From Aphrophora alni (lineage: Eukaryota; Arthropoda; Insecta; Hemiptera; Aphrophoridae), in contig OY740768.1 in assembly GCA_963513935.1 (NCBI GenBank), forward strand, positions 63,406,786-63,470,785: a DNA stretch of 64,000 nt, read 5' to 3'. Positions within the stretch are counted from its first letter, which is position 1, and the number at the start of each line of letters is the position of its first letter. Both the position numbers and the translations under genes were made by a program. Below the pieces are notes generated by a model. It did no database searches. It saw nothing but the letters and a program-made list of their open reading frames with translations, and was not told where the DNA came from. This document shows positions 29,705 through 43,970 of the stretch, one piece after another.

Positions 29705-30496
29705 AGAATAAAAACAGAAACGAAAATTTATATCATTCGACAATCTGTCACTATCGTTCATTCATAAGTATGCGTGTATATAACATACCCACAGGGATAA
29801 AGATATTTGCTTTTGTTTTAAAGAATATTGAGAAATAGAGTAACATAGTGAAATATTTGTTCATATCTTTACTATGAGAGATATAAGGATTCTAACACTA
29901 ACTTAAATACAGATGTCTCTATTTCAATTGTGTATGTGATCTAGATGAAGAAAGATAGTTATTGAGGACGAAGTTAGGACGACAAAGTCCTTTCTAAAGG
30001 AAGAGAGAGTAAATTCATATATTATTTAATTAATATATTTACAAAGTCACTAACTATCTGATCCTCTCAACAACAAACCCAATGTGGATAGGAACTGGTA
30101 CAAAATATGATTTGTACAAATTATAGTAACGATAAGTTCAACATTTATTTCACAGATTTACACAAAATTATTTAGATCCCATCCTCACGCAACTGTTAAA
30201 GCCATTAACGACTTATTTCATTAGTTGGATAAATTAGAATGTTAGTGATGCAAAATAAAAAATCATTGTTAATTATAAAGGCATATTATATGTATAGCTT
30301 CCTGGATTGTATTTTTTAATAATTGTAGTAGGGAAATACTTCGTTTTATCTCCGTCAAACAATTCAAATTTTTCAGTCTTATTAAAAACAAATTATAAAT
30401 AATTCAACGATTGAACATCAAAAATTGGTGGCTTAACGACACTCCAATCGGACTAGAAAGTAGGATCGGTACTAGGTTTAAAAACTGCACAGGACT

Positions 30497-30795
<299 letters not shown>

Positions 30796-32540
30796 TTTAC
30801 TACCAAATTGTTTCGGAGAGCGAGTTCTATTAATAGAACTGGGGGACTGTAACAAATTAATTGTGTATTACTGTACCGTTGGTGTTTTAATGCGCATAGC
30901 ACGACTTCTTCGCGTATTCTTTGTTCTTATATTAGACAAATACAAGCTTCTCTGCCAAGTATGAACAAACAAAAAAATTACATTATTCACTTTGCGTAGT
31001 ATGTTTTAAAGACTGAGGTCGTTGTTTTTTTTTTATTTCGGTCCAGTTTTTATTAATATTCTCGTATACAGTGATTCCCTGAGTTTTACATGGTTAAATT
31101 ACAAAACTTAATTCTTGGCACATGTCGGATGTGTACGTTCATTTAGAAATATATAAAAAGAACTGTAATGATGGAAGACGATATACCCAACAAGTCAGCA
31201 ATGGATGAAATAGTTTTACCTTCAGTAAATATAAAAGTTTTATACATATTACTTAAGTTTAATTGGAATTCCAAATAAGACCTCTGGTATTATACAGAAG
31301 TTTTAGGTGTTTGTATGCGATGAGAATTCCATTACTCGAGTCCCTTATACTCTAGCTTTCTGCGAGATGTGATACACACTTTGAATGAAATTAGGGAGTT
31401 TATCTATTTAGTCCATTATAAAACCAAATCCATAAATAAAATTATGGGGGACCGGATGTTAATAGTTTGAGATAATTGTTAGCTCCCAATCTCTATGCCT
31501 TTTTCATCGATCTCTTCCTTTCGCATTTTAATTGTGCATTAAGAAACCTAATTTTGTTTTACAGTTTTGTATTTATAATGTTTCAGCTTTTTTTAATTTT
31601 TGTCATTTATGAAAGGATAATCTGATATAAATAGATTTGATGTTGATGTATTAATTAGAATACATATAAATAATAAAAATCCTATGCAATTTCATTACGG
31701 TAAGAATACAAATAATCCATAACTACACAATTTGATGTTTTAATAAAATAAAACCTAATTTAATTATATATTTTTCTTTGATTTTAATGAATCTTAAGCC
31801 TAACTTTAGATTTTAAATACCCACACTAATAATTATGAATCAAACCCTGTCAAATGATTTGTTAATTTTGTAACACATAAATTAATACGGTCTGACATAA
31901 ATTTTAAATACAATTAAATTATTTTTGTATGGGATATATAATTGTGCTTGGTTTCACATTGAGTTAAAGAAGTTTGATTTTAAGACTGTCTAAAATTCAA
32001 TATACTGACCTAATAAATAGGTTACTATATGGGTAACAGCGAACTAGTGGGCGAAATAATATCAGACTGGAACACACATCTTTAGGAGTTCATTAGACAA
32101 GGTATATGGAAGTGCAAATATCTTGTAATTGAAAATAAATTCAATAAATATTCCCTATTTTAAGAAATAATTACACAAAACTAGACTGTAAATGTTAATG
32201 CTATAATTGCTTTAGTAATTACCAAGATTACTATTTAGGTTATCTGAAGATATTTTATTCAAAATATTTTTTAAAAATTAGTCAAATAAATATTACAAAA
32301 CATTTGTCTTGTGCGTCCTTGGAGGAATAAGTAATAATAAATATTTAGGCTTACAATATCAAGTATTATTGAGGTTTAGTTGATTGCTGTTTACACTTTG
32401 TAGCACTAAAAGGAGTCCCTGCTAGGCCGAAAAGGCCACGATAAAGGGCAACTACAACAAGTACAAAACAAGTTTTGACATAATTGTAAATATTCCATTA
32501 CTATACTGTTCATATTTAGCTACAAGTTTGTTTCTATATG

Positions 32541-32562
32541 TACAAGTTACATGATAGCTATA

Positions 32563-32616
<54 letters not shown>

Positions 32617-33355
32617 AATTTCAGAGAACAAAACAATAAATAGTCAACATCAACAAATAATCCTTTATGTTATATTTTGTTAACCCCCTGATTGATCTCA
32701 GTAGTTGATGGCACAATCTATAGGAAATGTAAATGATCATAATACTCTTCATATTTTATTCTAAGTGGTTATGCATAAGTACAAACTACATGAAAGTTAT
32801 ATTAAAATTTATAGATAAATTCAGGGGGGAAATCAATAAATAATCAACATCAATAAACGATCCTTACCTAAGTTGTTATGTTTAAGTATAAGTTACATGG
32901 AAGCTATATAAATTTGTATTACGAATTTCATAGAACAGAACAACAAATACTCAATATCAATAAATAATCCTTTATGTTATGTTTTGTTTAACCACTAATT
33001 GGCTTCGGTGGTTCATGGCCCAATCCAATGGAAGTTGTAAACGATCATCAAAATGTTAATATTTTATTGTAAGTTATTGTCTAAATGTACAAGTTACATG
33101 AAAGTCATAAAGTTATATAAGTTTGTATAACTAATTTCAGCGACAAAACAATAAATTATAAAAGTGAATACATAATATTTTATGTTAAATTTTGTTTGAC
33201 CACTGATTGCGGTGTCCCAATCATATTTACACTATTTATATATATAGTGATTACATGAAAGTGATATTAGGTATTTTAATATATTTAAGGTGTTAATAAA
33301 ATAGTTCATCAATGTCAATATAAATTATCTATAATGTACTTTGTTTAATCTTAAG
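32541..33355 (+). repeat. Imperfect tandem array of about five units with internal poly-T
   Basis: Units begin at about 32541, 32780, 32888, 33088 and 33246 with 'tacaagttacatgaaagct' or close variants. They continue with 'gaacaaaacaataaatagtc', 'aacatcaataaataatcctt' and 'tatgttttgtttaaccactg'. Unit lengths vary (about 108 to 239 bases) because of internal deletions and because the first unit holds a run of 49 T residues at 32565-32613. This looks like an old minisatellite, or tandemly duplicated remnants of a transposon. Confidence 0.75.
32565..32613. repeat. Poly-T tract, 49 nt
   Basis: A pure T run inside the first unit of the tandem array. The other units lack it. It could be a reverse-oriented poly-A tail of an inserted retrocopy, but no target duplication or body was seen. 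Confidence 0.9.
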
Positions 33356-34049
33356 AAACCTCAAAAAGATAAACAGATTTAATAGTTATAAATGGAAATA
33401 CACACAAGTAGTGAGTGAGATTTTTTTATATTTTAATAAAATAAAAATTTGTTGCTAAAATGTTATATAAAACAATTCATATTTTTATGAAGTTTTTTAT
33501 GATTCTTTATTATGCCTCTTCTACGCCACTTATTTATTACTTCACAGCCATAATATATTCCAAGTTATATCACTCTCCTTCATGCTTAAAACTGTGGAGT
33601 AAGGAGTTTGAGACGCCTCTATTTTTAAAAAGAAAATGACATTAAAAACATTGAACGAATATATTTGCATAGGACATGGTTGGTCGTAACAAACTTACAT
33701 ACAATTCTAACTAATCCATTTTAATAATAATTCTGCTAGATCGTTATGACAACTTTACTATATAATTATAATTCTTAATTATCGGAAGGGGTGCAATTGA
33801 TTTCAGTTTTTAAATAAGAATTAGAAGAGTCAAAAAATTACTTATTTGCGTATATTTAATAATGCGAACATGTAAATTAAATTATTTATGTCGTTTAATA
33901 TTGTATATTTGTTCTTTTAATAAAACAAATATGTCAGTCATTTAAAAAATAGGAAAATATATTTCACTATAATATTTTTATAAAGCAAGAAGTTTTTACG
34001 TAAGAATAAAAATAGCCTTTATTGTGTAGTAATTTATCCACGTCTTTAA

Positions 34050-34245
34050 GGTTAGCCTGAAGCGGAGTTTGAGGTTTCCCGGTCGAAAGTTTATCGTGTC
34101 TACGTTAGGCCAAGTCTGAACGTGATAGGATTATTACTAAGGGATGACGGGGAGGTGTGCCTCGCGATAACAGTAGCCTCTGTTTTTACCAACAATGCGC
34201 CTCCTTTTCCCTCGAGACTTCCACCCCTCACATTCATTATACACT
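34050..34245. promoter_or_regulatory. GC-elevated non-coding island
   Basis: This patch is markedly richer in G and C than its flanks (for example 'gatgacggggaggtgtgcct' and 'cctccttttccctcgagact'). None of the + frames stays open. It could be a conserved regulatory element, an untranslated exon or an old repeat; the sequence alone does not decide. Confidence 0.2.
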
Positions 34246-37221
34246 TTAGAGCATGTATTCTACTCTCATTGAATATTCCGACAGTCTGATAATAACTTTA
34301 CTTAGCACTTGTGAAGCACTTTACTTACAAAAGTTTCCTTTATGAATTACCAAAGTTGCTACAGTAATGCTACATCGTCTACTAATGCTATTTAATAAAC
34401 GTCTTCTATCTATAAAATTATACATTAATTTATCTTTTAAACTTGGCTAACGGCTCTGAGAACTGCTTGATTAAATTGTCCTGATTCCGGAATATCAACT
34501 TTATGTTACTGAAATGTCATTTCAACTGTATAAAACATTTATTTTATACGATGAAATTGGATTGTATGTTTTATTGCAAGATAACATCAATTTCATTGTA
34601 AATGTAATATAGAATGTATATTGTAACATTGCTAATAGAGTTTTATGCTGTACATCGGAAATTGAATGAAGGAATTTGATTTTAATTGGTTAATTGTTTA
34701 TATCTAACAATGAAAGTTGGTTAATATTTTCGTTGGTTTAAATTTTTTCATTCTTATTTTGAAATTTTGTTTAATATGATAAATATAAATCATCTTCCTG
34801 TAACATTTAACATTGTTTACTCTAAATCGTAGATTACAGAGATTTTCAGTTGATGTAACTTAATCCAGGCACCATTAGGTACTGAGTTCCCATGTGCATA
34901 GATTCTCTTTTGTTTATTGTAGTCTTTTACTTTGGCATATGCTTTGGAATCAATACATATAGAATATCTATAAACTACGTATATTGTATGTTAGTGTTCA
35001 AATTTGGTGCAAAGATTATTTGTAGTATTAGCTGAAAGATGTTGTTAAGTAGCAAATCATGCAAACGGTTTAAAAACGTCGTCAATATTAACCAATTTTT
35101 CCTGTATCACTACAACATAGTATACTTTAAATCAACTCAACTTATGTAAAATTGTTAGATTCTAATCATTACAAAAATTATTTCCAACATAAAAATCTAA
35201 AGGAATAATAATTTTTAATAAGTTATATTAAAAAAAATAGAATTTTGGACCTTTTAAGCGCAAATTTAAAACATGAATAAACAGAATCCACACAAAAAAA
35301 GCATTTGATAATAAATGCTATAATGAACACGATTGTAATAATCACGAAGCTGTAGGATATATCGTGATAATTGTATCGTAAGTTTTTAACAAACCCACCA
35401 ATCATAAATGTGTTTGCTTCCTATATATAATTTAATTCAGGGTTATAAATAGACTATCACCTCAGACTACTATATTATCAAGCATTTGACCCTTACCTTC
35501 ACCAAAATAGTTACAGAACATAAACTGTATATCACATAGTCCATTTTATCTATTAAACCTAAATACACATATATCCACAAGAAATTGTAACCCATTTAAT
35601 TTAAGAAATTTCCACTGTACATATGTGTATTTAAAGTCTATTGATAAATATACAATATAATAAACAAGTGAAGAAGAAGAAACAAGAAAAGAGGTTGTCA
35701 CAAGCAAGGGAAGAAAAAAAGAATGAGAGATTAATATTGTTAGTTGGAGCAAAAAAGAGGAAGAAACACATGTAACACTAAAAGCGTATAAGGTTTTGGA
35801 TCCAATTATATCAAAAAGAAGAGAAATAGAAGTGATTTTATTTTAGTTCCTGTAACACTTTAAATCCAGTATCAATAAACTGTGTCAAAGAATTTTATAT
35901 TATCTTGGAGAGTGCCGAGTACAATAACTTTTATTTCAGAAAATTCTATAAGTATCAGCTTAAAGGAATTCACATATTAGAACATTAAATTACCGTCGAT
36001 TAGCAATCTTTGTCAAAAATTATAAATAACAAAACTGTTAAATCAATTAACTATGAACATTTCATAAACTTTCAATACCTACATCGATCAAATAATGAAA
36101 TAATTATCCACCATTTAATTTGTATTTCACACCATAATCATTTCATAAATTCACCAGGTAGACACCCATTTAAGATTAAGTATCAATTCTTTATGTTTAA
36201 AAAAATATTATAAGGTATTGTCAATTTTGTTGTTATCTGTGTAGAATCCCTAGGACTATAAAAAGGAGAATTGAAAAAAATACAACCTTTTAAATGCAGC
36301 TTCGAAACCGTTGGAGATAGAGTCAAAGTTTAAATGCAGAAAATGTTGGTTTTTAAAGATCAGTTTAATCAAGTGCAATACAACCTACGTTGCTATTTGA
36401 GTTTTTTTCACTTTCAAGCTCTTACATTTTACAAAATTTTATGTATTTCTTAAATGTGTAAATTTTGGGGGAATGGGACATTTGAGGATATTTTTGGAAA
36501 GGGCGTTCTTTCATTAATCTTTGGTAAAAATTGTGTTCCTCTACATTATTGTAGGTGGTGGCAATAAAAATAACTGTAAAACCCTGAATTTTATACGTTT
36601 TATACTACCCTGTATATGAGCATCAAGTTAAGTGAAATTTTTTTTCTTAAAATGATCAGTGAACAAGTACCTTTAAAATGAGGTATCACTTAACCTACAG
36701 TTACATTTGAAATTGTTCCAAAAACTTTCACCACCCCCCAAAAACTACCATTTTGGCGCGTTTGGGAGATTTAAAAATAATTTCTCCAAACGTTTTAGGG
36801 TAGTATAGGGGGGGTTTCCGTTGTTACGAAGGATTTACCTCATTTAGTTTACCCAATATATATTGTGTACCTATTAGAATTTTCATTCCGGTGATTCAGA
36901 TCGAAATATTGTATCTCCCAATCTACATGCAATATGAAGTATCGGTACTATCAAACTTGTATATGTTACAAATTATAAATTTATTTCTTCGTATTCACGT
37001 AAAGTTTATGGAAAGTAAACGACAAATATAATATAAAAAGATTAGGAGGTTTTAAAATAAATTTGTAAAAAGTTTGTATTAGGAGGTGAAATAAAACCAG
37101 TATTGTTAAAAAATAAATTCGAAGGTATATTTTGTAACATTAAAAGTATTTTGTAACATGGAACATTATTTATGGAACATACTATAGTAACAAACATTTA
37201 TTGTGATACTGAAAGTATATT

Positions 37222-37224
<3 letters not shown>

Positions 37225-37273
<49 letters not shown>
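37225..37273. repeat. (AT)n microsatellite
   Basis: About 49 bases of AT. Confidence 0.95.
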
Positions 37274-37276
<3 letters not shown>

Positions 37277-40200
37277 TTTTTTAACTATATTTTATTATAA
37301 TAGCTGTATTTTGTTTTGTTTTGTTTAGAATGTTTGGAGTAATTTCAATTAAAAATTAATTTAACATGAATTTATAATGATTATAAATATTAAATTTCAA
37401 GTCTAAAATCAAATCTGATATTCTACGTGTAATCAAATATTCTAATGTTTTTAGTTAATTAGGGTTAGAATTTTAAAATCAATTAGGGCTTAATTTTTAC
37501 CTTTATAATATTTTTTAAAATTATTATTATTACTATTAGAATTATTTTACATGAAAACTTTCTTGAAATAAACCATTTAAATTGAATTCTCTAAATATAG
37601 TAGAAATTAATAGAAGTAAAGAATAAAGCTATGTTTACTTTCACAGTTTAACACTTGTGAAATATTTCTATCATTGAAATAATATCAACCGTTAATTAAT
37701 TTCAAATATACAAAACTAATTAATTATTGTTTTACAATTTCCTCATTAAATTAAGAGTATGTCAGAAATGAGAGAGGCTGTACAAACAAATCAACAACAC
37801 AGCATAAGCTGAACAACAAAACCAACACACCACAGTGAAGCTAATTACACATGTATAACCACAAACTAAATATTAAATTTCGTTTACTATAATAAAATAC
37901 CTAAGCAACTTTAACTAGCACGAGACTTAATTTCAATAAACTTTGATCAATTTTAATACGATTTTTGTAAGTAACAAGATTGAAATGTTCAATTCTACTC
38001 AGAATTCATATATATCAGGATCATCCTCATTTGTCTACATCTATATAATTTATACTTATCATTCAATCCCTGTGTCGTGCATTTGGTTTATGGTTTCTAC
38101 AACAAAAATCATATATTCCCGTCATTGATTCATCTCATAATTTTTATAAATAATAATAATTTAAATGAATCCTAGTCCTTATACAGTTTAATGACAAATG
38201 TTAATAAAATATCGTTTACATTAACATGTAGACTGTAAATGTAGCACGTTGTTTTGGGGTAAATGTGATATTTTAGTGTTGTTTTATATACTTTTAATAG
38301 TTTTGGTTGCAATAGAATGTTTTCAAATTCGATCAAATATTATTTATATTTTTTAAATAATAACTGAAACTCAATTCATTTGTTTAAAAATGAAAATAAT
38401 ATATTAATGTTACAGTATATCATATTTTATATATTACATCAATATCAAATTGACATACAAAATTATTAATTTTGTTTTTAAAAAGTTGTTTTTTTTCATT
38501 TTCCCTGTACTCGTATCTACTAATTTTATAACACTATGGCCCATTACGTCTTATTTTAAATGTAAGAGCTGAAAATAATACAATATTAGTACATTACCCT
38601 AAAGGTTTGAAACAATGAAAAAATGATTGATCGATACATCACTGAGAATATTTGGTGCTATTTTTAATCTATCTTGTTTTAGTGTTTGTTTTCTTCTACT
38701 TTAAAAATTAAAAAAATTAACTATGTGATAATTTAAATTTAGATACATTTACCTAAAGATTATCACAATAATATTTTAAATACCTGTCGATAATTTTACT
38801 ATACTATTTAAGCATATACACTTTCTTCTTAATGTGTACATTCCTTTCACTTAAAAATAAATGCATAAAAAACAACAATTACATAACAAACAAATAAAAT
38901 AGCTATAAACTTTAACCTTGTAATACAACAGATATAATAATCTAAGATTAAATATTCTATAGAGCTGTTATTTACGATGAAAGTATTTATTGGATATTTA
39001 GAAGCACGGCATTCCCTAGTAGTCGTTGAAGAAATAATGATTGGTTCCTGAGTCAAGAGCTTTTGTTTCCAAAGAAAGATAAGAGTCTGTTTCTACCCAT
39101 AAAAATGAAGTATACCTTATATTTATTGGTGATCTTATCGCGTAGTTGAGCATCTCAAGTTTTCCTACTTAACTTTCTTAACGTTTCCCACACGTGTTTA
39201 GAAAGAAAATTCAAATCATGGTATAACTAGAAGCTGATAAAAATACTTATATTTATGGAGCATATTTTACTCTCTTGTGAATGTTCTGATCTAAATGTAT
39301 CTGGGCTGTAATATAGGATTCCTTCCAGTTACGGAAATAAACGAATCGGCGTTTACTCCCGATAAGTATAAAGTTTACATCCTTCAGAATAAGTATAATA
39401 TAAAAACGTGGATTTGATATGTTACAAGATCAAATAAGTAGACATTATATATTCTCCAGTTTACTCTCTAACCATATTTGTTATTTGGGTTTCGGACCGT
39501 TGGTTTTCGATAAAATATTAACGTTTCAACTGCTTTGATTAACTTATTTGTTATATATATTGCTTTTTTGTAATACAATTTAATTTTCAAATTATAGCTT
39601 ACTTGTGACTAAAGGAGGGCCTGCCAATTATTTAACTTCTGAAAATAAGAAATGGTGTTTTTGAAACAATACAACAGAGGAGATCATTTTTCAAGGTAGA
39701 CAAAATAGGTTACTTGTCTGTAAATACAGATTGGCATGAGCACCAGCCTTACTTCAAGTTTCTGAAGTGTATGGAGGAGTATAAATACTTCACTTGACAC
39801 AAATATTTTACTTACGTCTGTATATGTTACTCGAAGAAAGAATATTAGTTTTTGTATTTGATTATTTTTAAAACTCATGTGTAACTTATCAGCATGAGTT
39901 GTACAATTCTAATAATCAAAGCAACTGACGTTATGGTTTAACTAGATTAAAGGTCCAGTTTGTCTATGTGGCAACTGTAACGCAGTAGGTAAATAATGAC
40001 AAATTATGTACAGTTGCGATTATGCCTTCCCTTATGGTTAATCCCTAACAATCTTTGAATTTTTTTAGAGACTTTTAATCATAGAAAAATAAAAGGCTTT
40101 AAATTTATATCATTTTAAATTCATAGTGGGATGTAAAGTAGAATAATAAAAACTCATTTTATTGGTATAATAAAAATATACATAATTTTTTCATGTAGCA

Positions 40201-40577
40201 AAACGAAGTCTATATATATCGAGATTACACTTTTACTTTTTTATTGAATTCTTTGCTTCAATATTTCCCCCCAATTTTTCAATGGTCACTATAATCCATT
40301 TAGCGGAATTTTATATAAATATATATATATAAACTAGCCATCCACGTTGAGAACCCAAAGTTAATTCTAGTTTGGTTCCGTTGATTTACAATTTTACAAC
40401 TATATCATACATTTTCTATGGTTCCTTCAGGGTAATAATATCTACGAAATCATTAAACATGATCTTAGAATTACATGTTGTATGTTTTAGTCTAAATTAT
40501 ACAGCATTTTAGAAATACGAATACCACTTCTAATAGTAATTATGTTTGAACACCTGGATAAGTTATTGTTGTTTCGT

Positions 40578-40648
40578 ATGAACAACAAATTCAATATTTA
40601 TTTGTAAATTAAAAGTTTTAGAAAATAATTATTGAATTTGTTGTTCAT
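40578..40648. repeat. Perfect 19-bp inverted repeat (hairpin)
   Basis: 'atgaacaacaaattcaata' at 40578-40596 is exactly inverted at 40630-40648 ('tattgaatttgttgttcat') with a 33-base loop, and the pairing extends imperfectly into the loop. The size is in the range of a microRNA precursor, but a small fold-back element is equally likely. Confidence 0.8.
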
Positions 40649-41899
40649 GGGTATTAAATCGAATTTTTATCATTTATAAATAAGTCTTAATACTTATCCT
40701 TTATATGATATCAGTAATTAGCTACAAAATCATTCTTATAGAAATCTGTTACTGTTAAATTATATCATTATCGAACAGAAGTTTATATATATATATTGGT
40801 TCAAAATTAGAAACAATTTTACGCACATATACAAACTAAACTATATATATACATATATATTATTGTTTGTAATTTAAAACAAAATAAATATAATTATGTG
40901 ATTTTTTTTAAAGGTAGTCTCGAAATCATGATAATTATACCAAAACCGTTCATGAACTAAGTCTGTACTTCATCTCTAGACACATCAAGTAGATTAACGC
41001 ACCTCTCCTCTGACGGCCTATTCTAAAAACAAGCAGTGACTCATAGGTTGGTTTTCTTATTATACCAATAGAGCGGTCGCAATCTACAATTACCTTGTTC
41101 ACCTTTGTAACTGACAAATTCCGTATTTTTTCGTTTTATTTGTTCTCTCAAGATACTCCAGAAGATTATCCTCTTTTGTCTCTCGTGTAAAATATTAGAG
41201 TCCTGGGCTAGGCTCAGGATTTCAATTTGACCAGGAACTATGCTTATATGACTAACAATTTCATGATAAAATCTAGGTACTCTTAAGACCTCATATAGTT
41301 AATTTCAGACTGTCTCGAAAAACCCTAAAAAGAGATTCAATAAATCCGAAATGACTACATATTAAGAAATAGTAATGTTAGGCTACTGTCTTCATAACTT
41401 TATGAAACTTCTAGAGGACTTAAATAAATCACAAAACAGCCTCCTTTTGAATTGATTGGACAGTAGGATTTATATTGTATGTAAATATAATAAATATTCA
41501 GATAATCTACACCATATACATTTATTATTATTTAAACTAACATATTTAATTTATTTCATTTATAAATTTTAGACGATAACTTAATTCTGAAACTCTTTTA
41601 ATATGGATTGCAAGAAACTAAATAATATTTTTGTTTATATGAATTAAGTTAATATAACTATTCTAACTTCAATATTTGTTTAATACTTTTACATATTTAA
41701 GTTATATAATTATAGTTAATAAATTTAATTTTTCAAACAGTAATATAAAATCAATATCAGTAAAATAGTTTCACATCTACGTGAAAACTCAACTTAAATA
41801 ATATTGTAGAGTATTAATTCATTCCGTTTAACTTTCAGTCCTAATAATATCATTGAAAAATATTATTTACTTCACTATTGTTGTAAGTACTAGGAAACG

Positions 41900-42200
41900 A
41901 AAGGTAAGCAAAAGATTTATTAATTTCGGGGTCTGTAGAGATGAAAGCGAGGGAATGCTCCTGAGAGAAAGAGAGAAGAAAATGTGTTCATCTAGAGATG
42001 TGGAAACACGTACTCTAAAGACAATAAGACAAAGAGATAAGAGAAAAGGAGAGGGTCGAGTAGAAAGAGATTAAAACAGAAAGCATCAAATGTGACTCAG
42101 TTGGCACAGTCTAAAGGAAATGTAAAAATAGGCTTCGTGGTGGGCGGTACACCTGCCCGTGTCGTCATCAGTTTCTGTGATTTCATCTTCCACATTAATA
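41900..42200. other. Purine-rich and GC-elevated island
   Basis: About 41940-42075 is strongly purine-rich (GA-rich with an artefactual Arg/Glu-rich ORF). About 42125-42185 is GC-elevated ('ggtgggcggtacacctgccc'). I see no splice-bounded exon. It may be non-coding regulatory DNA. Confidence 0.2.
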
Positions 42201-42319
42201 AACACTTCTCGCTGAATTATGAACTTTGAACTTGTTTTGATCAATTTTAAACATTCTCAGACACAAGGAATTTTTATCTTGCGATGGTTACTTTTTACTT
42301 TTAATATAACCAAATAAAT

Positions 42320-42840
42320 TAAAACACAATTTTCCACAAATATCACTATATATGTTTAACACAAATACAAGACGACGTTTCAATGACTAAGTCATCATCA
42401 TACATGCATAAAAACCCTACCAATAGTGGAAATTCAAGGTATATATAATGAAAAATTAATTTAGTATTTAGAATTTATGGTACATTTAAACAACATTGTG
42501 AAATATAAAAGTTACCGTTGCTATAATAGTATATGTTAGGGTATAAAATTATAAAGTATTATATAACGTAGACGTAATAAATCTAATTAACTGTAATAAG
42601 TTACACTTATGGAAACTTCAATAACTCAATAAATAAAAACACAATTTTCCACATGCACACAAACACTACTTACAGTATATTTATGTGATTGTAGCAACTG
42701 GGGATGATGACTTAATCATTGAAACGTCATCTTGTATTTGTGTTGTACAGACAAACCGATTTTTTTGTGAAAGACTATGTTTTCATTTATTGTGTTATGA
42801 AGTTTTCACAAGTGTAGCTCATTAGAGTTGATTACATTAT
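42320..42840 (+). repeat. Inverted-repeat element with two CTGANGA/GAAAC-type arms
   Basis: The left part (about 42328-42412) contains 'cacaattttccacaaatatc' and 'acaagacgacgtttcaatga'. The right part (about 42695-42800) contains the inverted counterpart ('tcattgaaacgtcatcttgt' and 'atttgtgttgtaca'). The right arm has CTGGGGA at 42698-42704, 16 bases, then GAAAC at 42721-42725. The end 'aagtgtagctcattagagtt' at about 42810-42830 is shared with copies at 0.6 and 51.9 kb. Compared with the 51.7-kb copy, there are about 200 extra bases in the middle. Confidence 0.7.
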
Positions 42841-43589
42841 ATTTATATTATAAATTATATAATACTTTCAAAACTTATATGTTAAAATATACTCGTAAAT
42901 ACATATATACTGCATGTATATAGCTACAGTAATTTTTATATTACACACAGTTTTTCAAATGTACCATAATATTTAAAAGATTCTCTAAATTATCTATTAT
43001 ATATTAATTCAATATGGTGATTTTCCACTAAACTCCGTGATTATAGTTGCTTATCATACATATATACAATAATTAATTTTAAAGGACAGGCTCCTGTGGT
43101 CCCAAACATTACTTACATTATCATGCTCTTCTGAATTATATCATGTACACTATACACAACCAACAGTTCGAAAGGTAATGAACTATTTGATAATGATTTT
43201 TATAATCATTTATCACACATTGCCTTGAGGATGGATATCTTTCAAGAGTCCGCAATGTCTCTTGTACGTTGTATACAGATCCAATTGACAGCTACAAACA
43301 CAAAATACCCGGGAAATGTAATTACGTAATTATTTATTTGCATGTTATTATTGTAATATTTATAATGTAGAAACATGTTCGTAGAAATGTAACAAAATTG
43401 TTTTTACTTTATTAACAGGCAATTGTGCAAAAAAAAAAAATTGCCTATAAAATATATTAAAGTATATTAAAGCCTAAAAATGGAAAGTACATTTGCATCA
43501 TCTTATTGTATAAAACAATATGTTTTAAATTTAATCGTTGAAAGTAAAACTAACGCAATAAATCAAGAACTATCTCGGTTTTTAGTAAT

Positions 43590-43970
43590 AATTGATTTCA
43601 AAATATTTCGTTTCCAATCACAATTGTATTTAAAACGATGAGCGATAATAATTTGGTTCTGAATAAATTGCCCCTCTGAAGTGCATATTTGAACGTTATG
43701 GTTGTCGAAAGTGGTGTCGTTTTCTTTACTCTGGCCGTTGTTAAGTGTAGGAGTGTTGTGCCATTAATTAGAAACGAGGAACACAGAAGGGGTGAAGCAG
43801 AAAACGTTTTGTGAACGCTCACAATGTAAAAATCGTTCTTATTATTTTACTGCTCTCCGCGTGCCTGAGTGATGTAGCGATAACAATTCGTCGTCATATC
43901 CTTGTAGGTTTAATAAGAAGTCGGAGTTTATTATCTCTTATAACATTATGGCAATAATTTGCCTGCAATC
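43590..43970. promoter_or_regulatory. Moderate-GC island, possible conserved regulatory DNA upstream of the exon
   Basis: Complex, non-repetitive sequence less AT-rich than its surroundings, about 1.4 kb upstream of the exon at 45307. A 74-codon minus-strand ORF is present but shows no recognisable protein features. Patches such as 'gtgatgtagcgataacaatt' look like conserved non-coding DNA, but this is an impression from composition only. Confidence 0.2.

Larger units (their letters stand above)
33356..41840. other. AT-rich DNA, no genes recognised
   Basis: Contains the GC island at 34.05 kb, AT microsatellites and a hairpin at 40.6 kb (listed separately). At about 36440-36860 a repeat-like segment holds an 11-base inverted repeat (tatactaccct at 36601-36611, inverted at 36797-36807) but no protein. 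No exon was recognised on either strand. Confidence 0.4.

Noticed and set aside
41853..42074. Arg/Glu-rich 73-codon ORF
   Set aside because: Produced by a purine-rich tract.
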